NCBI RefSeq assembly: GCF_011378715.1
Contig: NZ_WTKU01000030.1
Span: 1 to 45,646 of the forward strand
Source: Psychromonas sp. SA13A
Lineage (GTDB): Bacteria; Pseudomonadota; Gammaproteobacteria; Enterobacterales; Psychromonadaceae
DNA: 45,646 bases
Direction: 5' to 3'
Positions within the stretch are counted from its first letter, which is position 1. Each line of letters begins with the position of its first letter. A program made the position numbers and the translations under genes. Below the pieces are notes generated by a model. The model was not told the DNA's origin, searched no databases, and saw only the letters and a list, made by a program, of their open reading frames with translations. Of the stretch, positions 16,964 through 24,744 are shown piece after piece.

Positions 16964-17677
16964 TTAATTGCTAGTAGGAAGACGATGATTAGTGTTTTTC
17001 AATAAAATCGCATTTGCTTCGCGCGCTTTATCTGCATCACCAGCCATAATGGCGGAATAAATGGCACGATGTTCACCAATACAAGTACCGCCCTTCTCTG
17101 AAGAATGGCTGATGAAACTTCTAAACATGGTGCATAAGACGTTGGCAAACGGTAAATAAAAGCTATTACCCGTTGATAAAAAAACAAGGCGATGAAACTC
17201 CATATCAACTTCCATCCATTTTTGCGCATCGAAGTTTTTAGAAATATAATCCATTTGTTGAAAAGTCGCAGATAACAAAATTCTTTGTTGTGCCGTTGCG
17301 TTTTTTGCAGCAAGAGCCGCAGCTTCAGGTTCAATGGCTTTTCTTAATGCTAAAAACTCTTGGTAAACGACTTCGTTATCACCAAGATCAATAACCCAAT
17401 CCAGTAATTGAGCATCTAAAAAATTCCAATTTTCTCTACTTTTAACACGCGTACCAACTTTAGGTTTAGATTCTAATAAACCCTTTGAAGTTAATAATTT
17501 AATGGCTTCACGCAAAGCTGTACGACTAACACTAAATTGCTCACATAAGACCATTTCACTAGGAATAATCTCATTTTGAGCCGCTTCACCAGATAAAATT
17601 TTACGTGCAATTTCACGTGCAACTTGAACATGTAGGCTGCGTTTTGATCCTGCAATCTGTATGAATGGGTTATGCAT
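16964..17677 (-). CDS. GntR/FadR-subfamily (FCD) regulator, likely of the alginate genes
   Basis: N-terminal winged helix (PSEMVLCEQFSVSRTALREAIKLLTSKGLL, with IPSE and SRTALREA the diagnostic parts) and a C-terminal all-helical FCD domain. The FCD domain keeps metal-ligand candidates: D and H in MEVDMEFHRLVF and H in GEHRAIY. Such proteins typically bind acidic sugars or their breakdown products and release DNA. Convergence with the PL17 operon suggests it senses DEH, KDG or a similar uronate and controls both kdgK-eda and the lyases. I take the ATG at 17677 (237 residues), preceded by AGAGA. An ATG at 17692 adds five residues but lacks a ribosome-binding site. Confidence 0.88.
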   Translation of the reverse strand: MHNPFIQIAGSKRSLHVQVAREIARKILSGEAAQNEIIPSEMVLCEQFSVSRTALREAIKLLTSKGLLESKPKVGTRVKSRENWNFLDAQLLDWVIDLGDNEVVYQEFLALRKAIEPEAAALAAKNATAQQRILLSATFQQMDYISKNFDAQKWMEVDMEFHRLVFLSTGNSFYLPFANVLCTMFRSFISHSSEKGGTCIGEHRAIYSAIMAGDADKAREANAILLKNTNHRLPTSN

Positions 17678-17692
17678 AATTTCTCTTTTCAT

Positions 17693-18101
17693 TTAACAAT
17701 CAAGGTTTATTATAGGATAAATATAAATGGTTAGATATAATTAACTAAGCCAACAACTGTAAGCGATTAATGTTATACCTAGTCAATTTTTATCTCATTA
17801 TTTAATGACTGATATTATCTATTGACGGATTATCTATTGATGATTTCGCTATTGATTAATTAGCTACTGCAGATACTACACCACTTCTCTATTCACAACA
17901 TATTTTTTGTGGGCTTTAACCTTGATTCAGAGAATCATGGTTAAAGAGTGTAGGCGAGATCAAACTTATATGCTCATTACTTCTCAAAATGAATTGTTTT
18001 CAAAGATTACAGATCACGATATAAGTCCTTAAATATGGCAAGTTTCTAATTGTAAAACACTAAAAATAATTACAAACAAATAAATAGACACTGCCAAAAA
18101 T
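17693..18101. other. Intergenic region upstream of gntR
   Basis: No gene seen. Around 17815-17860 three imperfect copies of a 15-base phrase containing CTATTGA run in tandem. At 17914-17946 lies a large hairpin, listed separately. The rest is A/T-rich and presumably holds the gntR promoter. Confidence 0.5.
17914..17946. repeat. Long near-perfect palindrome (hairpin)
   Basis: Arms of 15 bases (17914-17928 and 17932-17946) pair at 14 positions around an AGA loop. The outer part is CTTTAACC/GGTTAAAG and the inner part TGATTC/GAATCA, with one T-T mismatch between. No T tract follows on either strand, so it is not a standard terminator. It lies about 235 bases upstream of gntR and could be an operator, an RNA structure or a dispersed repeat. 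Confidence 0.6.
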
Positions 18102-18130
18102 AAAAAACCAGCTTAAAAAGCTGGTTTTTT
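18102..18130. terminator. Terminator after mscS, bidirectional
   Basis: A 13-bp perfect stem (18102-18114 with 18118-18130; core AACCAGCTT/AAGCTGGTT) has a 3-base loop and flanking A/T runs. It lies 20 bases past the mscS stop on the minus strand. Confidence 0.92.
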
Positions 18131-18150
18131 ATTCTGGTAATAGTGATGCA

Positions 18151-19035
18151 CTACTTATCCATATGCACATCCATTTGTGGAAATGGTATTTCAATTCCGG
18201 CTTCATCTAAAGCATTTTTAATCGCTTCCATTAATTCAAAGCGAACAGGCCAATAATCAGGTCCGTTAACCCATGGACGAACCACCAAGTTCACACTTGA
18301 GTCGCCTAACTCCGCGACTGCAACTTGTGGTTCAGGAGACTTTAAAACAGCATCATTGGCTTTAATAACAGCTTCTAACACAGCTTTTGTCTTTGCTAAA
18401 TCTGCGTTATAGCTCACTCCGATAATTAAATCGATACGACGCGTAGGTTTACGAGAATAATTGATTATATTACCACCTAAAATGGCTGAATTAGGCACTA
18501 CAACATATTTATTATCGGCCGTAGTTAATGTTGTTGAAAATATCTGTACAGACTCGACAACTCCCGCTGTGCCTGCAGCTTCAATATATTCCCCAGCTTT
18601 AAATGGGCGCAAAGCAATAATCAAAACACCCGATGCAAAGTTAGATAAAGAACCCTGCAATGCTAAACCAACAGCTAAACCAGCAGCACCAATAATCGCT
18701 ACAAAGGAGGTAGTTTCAACGCCAATTCGCCCTAATGCAGCAATAACAACAAATGCAATAATGACATAACGTACCATATGTGAAACAAAATCAACGATCG
18801 TACTATCTAACTTACGCTTAGTTAGAATCTTATGTAATGTGCCAGCGATAAAACGAGCAACCATCAGGCCCAAAACAAGTGTTGCAATGGCAAAAACAAT
18901 ATTCATACAATAAGCAATAATAAGTTCTTGATTATCTGCTATCCACTCTACGCTATTGTTTAATACGTCCACATTTTGTTCAATCGTATTGGCAACTGCA
19001 TCAACTGCCGATGCAACACTTCCTTCCTGTGACAT
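18151..19035 (-). CDS. mscS: Small-conductance mechanosensitive channel MscS
   Basis: Inner-membrane channel that opens under membrane tension and releases solutes during osmotic downshock. It has 294 residues (E. coli 286) and three membrane segments in the first 140 residues. The third is the pore-lining Gly/Ala-rich helix AIIGAAGLAVGLALQGSLSNFASGV, of which GLAVGLALQGSLSNFASG is diagnostic. The soluble beta and alpha/beta vestibule follows (RPFKAGEYIEAAGTAG, VVVPNSAI, PFPQMDVH). AGAGGAG lies before the ATG. slmA lies 20 bases upstream on the same strand, so the two may be cotranscribed. Confidence 0.95.
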   Translation of the reverse strand: MSQEGSVASAVDAVANTIEQNVDVLNNSVEWIADNQELIIAYCMNIVFAIATLVLGLMVARFIAGTLHKILTKRKLDSTIVDFVSHMVRYVIIAFVVIAALGRIGVETTSFVAIIGAAGLAVGLALQGSLSNFASGVLIIALRPFKAGEYIEAAGTAGVVESVQIFSTTLTTADNKYVVVPNSAILGGNIINYSRKPTRRIDLIIGVSYNADLAKTKAVLEAVIKANDAVLKSPEPQVAVAELGDSSVNLVVRPWVNGPDYWPVRFELMEAIKNALDEAGIEIPFPQMDVHMDK

Positions 19036-19055
19036 TATATGACTCCTCTAATTAA

Positions 19056-19658
19056 TTAACTTTGTAATAACTGCTTATGAAAAAACAGCCATTGACTTTT
19101 AAAATGCTGAGTTGGTTTTTGTTTGAATTGAGAACGAACGAATTGATTAATACGCCCTTCTATATAGGCCAATAACAAATTAGCTAAGACACCTTCATCC
19201 ATATCAAATTTTTGACCATCTGATGTAGGACGCTCGCGCAGCGTTTGTTTTAATTGGGTTTCAAGTTTAGAAAAAACATGTTCGATACGGTGTTGTAATC
19301 GTTCATTTTCCCCTAACAATGCATCACCACTTAAAATACGTGTAATGCCGGGATTTTGCTCTGCAAAGCCCAATAAAAAATGCACAATATGTTCAATTCT
19401 CACAAAGGTATCTTTCTTTTGCTCTTTGATAAGGTTGATCTGACTAAAAATAGCGCTTTCTGTAAAGTCAATCAAACCCTCAAACATGCGCGCTTTACTT
19501 GGAAAATGACGATATAAAGCGGCCTCTGATACTCCCACTTCTGCAGCTAATTTAGCCGTTGTGATACGTTGACCAGGTTTTCCTTCAAGCATAATAGCTA
19601 GCGCACTTAAAATATCATCCTTTCGGTTTGCTTTTTTATTATTGTTTTTTGCAACCAT
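19056..19658 (-). CDS. slmA: Nucleoid occlusion factor SlmA
   Basis: TetR-family DNA-binding protein that, bound at chromosomal SlmA sites, blocks FtsZ assembly over the nucleoid. The 200-residue sequence closely follows E. coli Slm[35 protein letters not shown] is the helix-turn-helix region (key part [12 protein letters not shown]), then [15 protein letters not shown] and the C-terminal [25 protein letters not shown] precedes the ATG. In E. coli the order is coaBC-dut-slmA; here dut is decayed (see next entry) but the order is otherwise kept. Confidence 0.95.
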   Translation of the reverse strand: MVAKNNNKKANRKDDILSALAIMLEGKPGQRITTAKLAAEVGVSEAALYRHFPSKARMFEGLIDFTESAIFSQINLIKEQKKDTFVRIEHIVHFLLGFAEQNPGITRILSGDALLGENERLQHRIEHVFSKLETQLKQTLRERPTSDGQKFDMDEGVLANLLLAYIEGRINQFVRSQFKQKPTQHFKSQWLFFHKQLLQS

Positions 19659-19723
19659 CTTAATAACTTCCTTTGTTATCTTTACTTATCTTTTTATTTT
19701 TATTGTCATTATTTTTTTTGTAA

Positions 19724-20056
19724 CTATTTATCTGAATGCACAACGCCACTTTTACCACGATCTGTTTCCTCAAAAATACTCACCACGTCACTACTATTTT
19801 TATAGTGATTGAAAATTAACCGCCTCATCATTTAGTGATCATTAGGTTGAACGCTAATTAACTATCGGTGCAACAACAAGGCATCAATATTCATTAACAC
19901 CTTCATAACCCCCCCATAAAATCAATTATTTTACGCTATTTTCATGATCAAACCACTAAAAGCACATTAGCGATGATTAGTGCAGGGGCAGCTATATGAA
20001 TTGCAATCTTTGTCTAACTCAACAATGTTGAAATACAACTTAGTCTCTATTACAGT
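19724..20056 (-). pseudogene. dut: Decayed dut (dUTPase) gene
   Basis: On the minus strand between coaBC and slmA, where dut sits in E. coli, dut-like blocks appear in the right order but in shifting frames. At about 20004 AIHIAAPALIIANVLL parallels AIHIADPSLAAMMLPR. Next AGTGGTTTG parallels the SGLG codons, and TATGAAGGTGTTAATG the DYQGQLM codons. Then TTCAACCT parallels the QP codons. Near the end, in frame to a TAG at 19724-19726, IFEETDRGKSGVVHSDK parallels DFDATDRGEGGFGHSGR. Internal stops and frame breaks are many, and about 38 N-terminal codons are missing. The glycine-rich last motif GGFGSTG, needed for nucleotide binding, is destroyed. Identification is by eye against remembered E. 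coli Dut. Confidence 0.75.
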
Positions 20057-20098
20057 AAAACTAAAAAAGCGCATAACTTGCTTTAGCAATAAGTGAGT

Positions 20099-21346
20099 TT
20101 AATTTGTGTCGTTACTAGGGCCTTGAGAAGCAGATTTAAACTGCTCACTAATAACTTTAAGTAGCTGAATAGCAACTTCTTTCTTGCTACTTAATGCAAT
20201 ATCAAAACGCTGTTTTTTAGAAAAAACAGTCAATGCATTATTATCGCTATTAAACCCTTGATCACTTATTGAAACATCATTTGCAGCAATTAAGTCTAAA
20301 TTTTTACGTTGTAGTTTCCCTAATGCATAAGCCTCTACATCATTTGTTTCAGCAGCAAAGCCCACGCAAAAAGGACGATTAACTGACTTCGCCACATCGG
20401 CAATAATATCTGGATTTTTAACCAAGGTTAATGTGATTGAATCAGTACCACTTTGTTTCTTCATTTTTTCATCATGGACTTGCTGTGCACGATAATCAGC
20501 CACTGCAGCACAAGCAATGAATATATCTGCATCAACAATTGAAGCAAGTGCTGCTTGATGCATATCAATCGCACTTTTTACATCTATGCGTTTAATATTA
20601 GAAGGTAGAGTTAATTGAACTGGTCCAGCAATTACGGTTACATTCGCGCCCATATTTGACGCAGCTTGCGCCAATGAAAAGCCCATTTTTCCAGAACTAT
20701 GATTACTTATATAACGCACAGGATCGATCGCTTCTTGGGTTGGTCCCGCAGTGATCACAACATTAACACCTGCTAAAGACTGATCCGCAGGCGCAAAAAA
20801 TTTACAACATAATTGAACCAAGTCAGGTACTTCAAGTAAGCGACCAGGACCAACGTCTCCACAGGCTTGTAAGCCTTGAGCGGGCCCCCATATATGTAAC
20901 CCTCGAGCTTTTAATACCTTCAAATTTTCTTGTGTTGCAGCCGCTAAATACATCTGTTGATTCATGGCTGGAGCAATCGCAATAGGCGATGGACTAGCTA
21001 AACATAAAGTTGTAAGCAACTCATCGGCCATGCCAGCGCGTAAACGAGCAATCGCATTAGCAGTTGCAGGTGCAATTAAAATTAAATCAGCCCATTTAGC
21101 TAATTCAATGTGACCCATACCAGCTTCTGCTTGGGGATCTAATAAGTCATCGTAAATGACATGACCGGAAACAGCTTGCATCGTTAAAGGGGTAATAAAC
21201 TGTTTAGCTGAAGCAGTCATTACAATACGAACTTGCGCGCCTTGATCAATTAAACGACGGGTTAATTCAGCACTTTTGTAAGCAGCAATCCCACCACAAA
21301 CACCCAACAGTATCTTTTTCCCTTCAAGGGGTAATATTGACAACAT
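20099..21346 (-). CDS. coaBC: Bifunctional phosphopantothenoylcysteine decarboxylase/synthetase CoaBC
   Basis: Two successive steps of coenzyme A synthesis. The CoaC half (about residues 1-190) is a flavoprotein decarboxylase with [13 protein letters not shown] ([14 protein letters not shown]), the active histidine in [10 protein letters not shown], the substrate-recognition PAMN and the catalytic cysteine in [10 protein letters not shown]. The CoaB half follows with [24 protein letters not shown] and AAVADYR, then KNPDII. At 415 residues the length is normal. It is divergent from radC. The normal neighbour dut is reduced to remnants just downstream. Confidence 0.96.
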   Translation of the reverse strand: MLSILPLEGKKILLGVCGGIAAYKSAELTRRLIDQGAQVRIVMTASAKQFITPLTMQAVSGHVIYDDLLDPQAEAGMGHIELAKWADLILIAPATANAIARLRAGMADELLTTLCLASPSPIAIAPAMNQQMYLAAATQENLKVLKARGLHIWGPAQGLQACGDVGPGRLLEVPDLVQLCCKFFAPADQSLAGVNVVITAGPTQEAIDPVRYISNHSSGKMGFSLAQAASNMGANVTVIAGPVQLTLPSNIKRIDVKSAIDMHQAALASIVDADIFIACAAVADYRAQQVHDEKMKKQSGTDSITLTLVKNPDIIADVAKSVNRPFCVGFAAETNDVEAYALGKLQRKNLDLIAANDVSISDQGFNSDNNALTVFSKKQRFDIALSSKKEVAIQLLKVISEQFKSASQGPSNDTN

Positions 21347-21463
21347 AAGCTTCTCAACAAAAATAATAAAAAAATGGGCGTTACAATAGCATAAAAATAT
21401 TACGCAATATGTGACAACTTCAACTAGATTTAAGGCTCTTATCTTTTATTGAGGTATTCAAAT

Positions 21464-22141
21464 TTGACATCAATAAAACAATGGCCAAAACAAGAGAGGC
21501 CTCGTGAAAAATTAATTCAGCAAGGTGCAAATAGTTTAACTGATAGTGAATTATTAGCTATTTTTTTGCGTACTGGTTGCCAAGGAATCGATGTCGTTAC
21601 TTTATCTCGCCAATTATTAACTGATTTTGGATCTTTACGCGCTTTATTTTCCGCCTCTGAAAGCGATTTTTGTGTACATAAAGGATTAGGACAAGCTAAA
21701 TATGTACAATTGCAGGCTGTACTAGAAATGTCGCGTCGTTATTTACAAGAACCTTTGATGAAAGGGGACCCTTTAACCAGCGCAGCACAAACACAACAAT
21801 TTTTAAATGCAAAAATGCGAGATTACCCCTATGAAGTCTTCGCCGCATTATTATTAGATAGCCAACATAGAGTTATTCGCTTTCACGAATTTTTCTTTGG
21901 TACCATCAATAGTGCCAATGTACATCCACGTATTATCGTGCAAAAAGTATTGCAGGAAAATGCCGCAGCCGTCATTTTGGTCCATAACCATCCTTCAGGT
22001 GATCCAACCGCCAGTGAATCAGATAAAAAGATAACTGAAAAACTAGTGAATACACTGCAATTAATTGATGTTAAAATACTGGACCATTTCATCATTGGTG
22101 ATGGAAAATACACCTCATTTGCGGAAAAAGGGTGGATTTAA
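21464..22141 (+). CDS. radC: RadC family JAMM-domain protein
   Basis: UPF0758 protein; despite its name, the role in repair is unproven. The N-terminal helix-hairpin-helix-like region (LTDSELLAIFLRTG) is followed by a C-terminal MPN/JAB domain. Its metal motif is intact: HNHPSGDPTASESD (H-x-H-P...D), with an upstream glutamate in the DSQHRVIRFHEFFFGT region. I place the start at the TTG at 21464 because GAGGT lies eight bases before it (225 residues). An earlier TTG at 21449 lacks a site. It precedes rpmB as in E. coli and is divergent from coaBC. Confidence 0.92.
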   Translation: MTSIKQWPKQERPREKLIQQGANSLTDSELLAIFLRTGCQGIDVVTLSRQLLTDFGSLRALFSASESDFCVHKGLGQAKYVQLQAVLEMSRRYLQEPLMKGDPLTSAAQTQQFLNAKMRDYPYEVFAALLLDSQHRVIRFHEFFFGTINSANVHPRIIVQKVLQENAAAVILVHNHPSGDPTASESDKKITEKLVNTLQLIDVKILDHFIIGDGKYTSFAEKGWI

Positions 22142-22161
22142 AGCATTTATTGTCACAATTG

Positions 22162-22190
22162 TTGATCTTTTAATCTCAATCATGTATAAA
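22162..22190 (+). promoter_or_regulatory. Promoter of the rpmB-rpmG operon
   Basis: A -35 TTGATC (22162-22167), a 17-bp spacer and a -10 TATAAA (22185-22190) preceded by TG. The G/C-rich discriminator ATGCGCCC that follows is typical of ribosomal promoters under stringent control. The leader then holds a small CGCC-TTT-GGCG hairpin near 22202. Confidence 0.7.
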
Positions 22191-22276
22191 ATGCGCCCTC
22201 GACGCCTTTGGCGACGGCTAAAAAAGGTGTTCGACTATTTTGCTCGAGTAAAACTAATATTTTTGGAGATTTCGAC

Positions 22277-22513
22277 ATGTCTAGAGTATGTCAAGTTACA
22301 GGCAAGCGTCCAGCTGTTGGTAACAATGTATCACACGCAAAGAACCGTACACGACGTCGTTTCTTACCTAACCTACAAACACACCGTTTTTGGGTTGAGA
22401 GTGAGAACCGTTTTGTTAAATTACGCCTAACTACTAAAGGTATGCGTATCATCGACAAAAAAGGTATTGATTCAGTTTTAACTGATATCCGTGCTAATGG
22501 CGTTAAAGTTTAA
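22277..22513 (+). CDS. rpmB: 50S ribosomal protein L28
   Basis: The 78-residue protein starts [21 protein letters not shown] and ends RANGVKV, as in other gammaproteobacterial L28. The true start is the ATG at 22277, preceded by TTTGGAGA. An open frame extending 23 codons upstream is not family-like. It forms an operon with rpmG 11 bases downstream. Confidence 0.97.
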   Translation: MSRVCQVTGKRPAVGNNVSHAKNRTRRRFLPNLQTHRFWVESENRFVKLRLTTKGMRIIDKKGIDSVLTDIRANGVKV

Positions 22514-22524
22514 GGAGCTTACAA

Positions 22525-22680
22525 ATGCGTGATAAAATTCGTTTAAATTCAAGCGCTGGCACTGGTCATTTTTATACTACTGATAAAAATAAAAAGAACA
22601 TGCCTGAAAAGTTTGAAATCAAAAAGTTTGACCCTGTAGTACGTAAACACGTTATCTACAAAGAAGGCAAAATCAAGTAA
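22525..22680 (+). CDS. rpmG: 50S ribosomal protein L33
   Basis: A 51-residue protein beginning [20 protein letters not shown] and ending VIYKEGKIK. It lacks the CxxC pairs, so it is the zinc-independent form, as in E. coli. TAAGGAG precedes the ATG. A strong terminator follows. Confidence 0.97.
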   Translation: MRDKIRLNSSAGTGHFYTTDKNKKNMPEKFEIKKFDPVVRKHVIYKEGKIK

Positions 22681-22695
22681 TTTTGATTTAACCTT

Positions 22696-22724
22696 AAAAA
22701 ACCCAGTTTATACTGGGTTTTTTT
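22696..22724 (+). terminator. Terminator after rpmG
   Basis: ACCCAGT (22701-22707) pairs with ACTGGGT (22712-22718) around a 4-base loop, extended by flanking A and T runs to a stem of 12 or more and ending in seven Ts. Confidence 0.95.
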
Positions 22725-22747
22725 ATACCTACAAAAAAGGAATTAGC

Positions 22748-23200
22748 ATGCGCTTATCCAAAAAAGGCTGGAATAATGTACTTATTTTTGGTGTTTTGCT
22801 GATCATCTTTATCTTTAACTTCAGCCAAGAATTGCGTTTATCTTCCAAAACATCACAGCGTCACGTGATTGCTAATGACTTAACCATTGTAGAAATAGAT
22901 ACACCTGATTATGTAATAACTCGTGTAGGTCGAAATTGGCAAAGTAAGCCCAATAGAGGCATTTCCAGCACACAACTACAGAATGTAGTGAATAACTGGC
23001 AAACAGTTCCCCTTGATGTGTTAACGCTCCAAAGCTTGCCTACTTCAAGTTTTATTATTAAGTTTTTTGTCGCTGAACAAACGCAACCAATTATTGTGCA
23101 ACTCCACCAGCTGCAAGATGACCAGTATATATTGCAAGTCGATGAACAACTTTTTCTATCATTACCCGCGAAACAGCTGACACAATTTTTAGGTCAGTAG
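22748..23200 (+). CDS. Small single-span membrane protein, function unknown
   Basis: 150 residues with one N-terminal membrane anchor (NVLIFGVLLIIFIFNF, about residues 9-26) and a soluble, presumably periplasmic remainder of mixed strands and helices. That part includes FIIKFFVAEQTQPIIVQLHQLQDD and a C-terminal FLSLPAKQLTQFL. AAAAAAGG precedes the ATG. It sits between rpmG and mutM, where several marine relatives carry an uncharacterised gene of this size, so it is likely a real lineage gene. I do not recognise a domain. Confidence 0.65.
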   Translation: MRLSKKGWNNVLIFGVLLIIFIFNFSQELRLSSKTSQRHVIANDLTIVEIDTPDYVITRVGRNWQSKPNRGISSTQLQNVVNNWQTVPLDVLTLQSLPTSSFIIKFFVAEQTQPIIVQLHQLQDDQYILQVDEQLFLSLPAKQLTQFLGQ

Positions 23201-23254
23201 TCCTCGGGTTGAAATAATTGGCTTCCTTTTTAATTAAATTCATAACTTAATTAA

Positions 23255-23764
23255 TTATGATTTACGACTTAAATCTCGTGCGAGTATTAGTGATAGACCG
23301 ATCATTTGTAAGAAAATAGACCAATTCCGTAAACTCGATATGGATTTTTTATATATGCCTTCTCTCTCTTTGTAATCTAGATTGGTTAAAAAACGTTGAT
23401 CGATCTGCTCTCTGATAAGATGTTGGTATTGATTGATTTCTCTATTTACAAACTGAAAATCATTTAATTCTGTGATACTAAGTTTACGTTGTAAGTGAGC
23501 GGCAAAAATAGAAGATAATACAGGTATCAGCGAAGGTTTAATTTCTCCCTGTTGAGTTATCAATAATAAGGTATCTCTTTTTTGTTCAATGGCTTCCATT
23601 TGAGACCACAACAATTCAATTTGATTGCTATTTTCAGTAGCTCGCATATTAAGTGCGGATAACTTTTCGTTTTTTTCTTCAATAAAAAAATGTGTCACTA
23701 ATGCAGATGAAATATTAAACACTAACCCAATCATTACGATCGCCCAAGTAGGAATATTCTTCAT
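23255..23764 (-). CDS. Two-span membrane protein, function unknown
   Basis: 169 residues from the ATG at 23764, which has AAAGGA at ideal spacing; a TTG-type extension to 23782 is less likely. The N-terminus spans the membrane (IPTWAIVMIGLVFNISSALVTHFF). A long polar, mainly helical middle of about 110 residues may be coiled (KLSALNMRATENSNQIELLWSQMEAIEQKRD). A second hydrophobic segment closes the chain (WSIFLQMIGLSLILA). It faces against the neighbouring genes, suggesting an independent unit. No family recognised. Confidence 0.6.
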   Translation of the reverse strand: MKNIPTWAIVMIGLVFNISSALVTHFFIEEKNEKLSALNMRATENSNQIELLWSQMEAIEQKRDTLLLITQQGEIKPSLIPVLSSIFAAHLQRKLSITELNDFQFVNREINQYQHLIREQIDQRFLTNLDYKEREGIYKKSISSLRNWSIFLQMIGLSLILARDLSRKS

Positions 23765-23856
23765 ATTATTTCCTTTTAGCATTTACTAATTTTATTAATT
23801 GCACTTATTATGCGAATCTAGGGTTTTAATTAATTTTATTTAATAACGAGATCAAA

Positions 23857-24669
23857 ATGCCAGAATTACCAGAGGTAGAAACTAGCCGTCGAGGCATTAG
23901 CCCACATATTGTTGATCAAAAAATATCCGGTGTGGTACTCCGTCATCATCAACTACGCTGGCCGATCCCCAGTAACTTATTGACCCTATTAAAAAATAGA
24001 GTTTTATTAGCAGTAGACCGACGAGCTAAATATCTACTGCTACGCTTTGAAAATGGCACCTTACTGATCCACCTTGGTATGTCTGGTAGTTTGCGTATTT
24101 GCGAATTAGGTGATTCACCTCAAAAACATGATCATGTTGACTTTGAGTTTCAGCATTGTTTATTGCGTTATAAAGATCCCAGACGTTTTGGTGCCATTTT
24201 ATGGTTAGGCGAAGCACCACAGGAATGCCCTTTATTAAGCATACTCGGTCCAGAACCATTGTCAGAGGAGTTCACTGCAGAAATGCTTTATGAACAAGCT
24301 AAAAATAGAAAAATACCGGTTAAACAATTTATTATGGAACAAAAAGTAGTGACTGGTATAGGTAATATTTACGCAACGGAAGCCTTATTTAGTGCAAAAA
24401 TAAGCCCCATTAGAGCGGCTAACAATATTAGTTTAAAGCGTTATCAACTATTAGTTATTGCCATTAAAAAAATCTTAGAAGAGGCGATTAAACAAGGTGG
24501 AACAACATTGAAGGACTTTGTTGGAGGAGATGGTAAACCAGGTTATTTTCAACAAACGTTACATGTATACGGTAAAACAGGGGAATTATGTCCCGGCTGT
24601 GATAAACCATTAACATCAGTGAAATTAGCAGCCAGAAACAGTGTCTATTGTAGTCACTGCCAGCATTAA
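23857..24669 (+). CDS. mutM: Formamidopyrimidine-DNA glycosylase MutM (Fpg)
   Basis: Removes 8-oxoguanine and formamidopyrimidines and nicks the site by beta,delta-elimination. The N-terminal catalytic PELPEVE, with Pro2 and Glu3, is intact. LLIHLGMSGSLRI and the helix-two-turn-helix follow (TGIGNIYATEALF). The C-terminal zinc finger is complete: C-x2-C (CPGC) and C-x2-C (CSHC), 16 residues apart. Length is 270 residues against 269 in E. coli. It stands in the conserved radC-rpmB-rpmG-mutM-coaD neighbourhood. Confidence 0.97.
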   Translation: MPELPEVETSRRGISPHIVDQKISGVVLRHHQLRWPIPSNLLTLLKNRVLLAVDRRAKYLLLRFENGTLLIHLGMSGSLRICELGDSPQKHDHVDFEFQHCLLRYKDPRRFGAILWLGEAPQECPLLSILGPEPLSEEFTAEMLYEQAKNRKIPVKQFIMEQKVVTGIGNIYATEALFSAKISPIRAANNISLKRYQLLVIAIKKILEEAIKQGGTTLKDFVGGDGKPGYFQQTLHVYGKTGELCPGCDKPLTSVKLAARNSVYCSHCQH

Positions 24670-24674
24670 AAAAT

Positions 24675-24726
24675 AAAGGCCTGTTGCAGACACTGTAAAT
24701 AATTCAGCTGCGCAACAAGGCCTTTT
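24675..24726. terminator. Bidirectional terminator between mutM and ushA
   Basis: AAAGGCCTGTTGC (24675-24687) pairs with GCAACAAGGCCTTT (24712-24725) with one bulge. The loop is 24 bases. T and A runs lie on the outer sides for both converging genes. Confidence 0.8.
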
Positions 24727-24744
24727 ATAATCTATCTGAATAAA

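Noticed and set aside
20019-20031. TCAACA-A-TGTTGA palindrome as an operator near coaBC
   Set aside because: It lies within the decayed dut sequence downstream of coaBC and is short enough to occur by chance.
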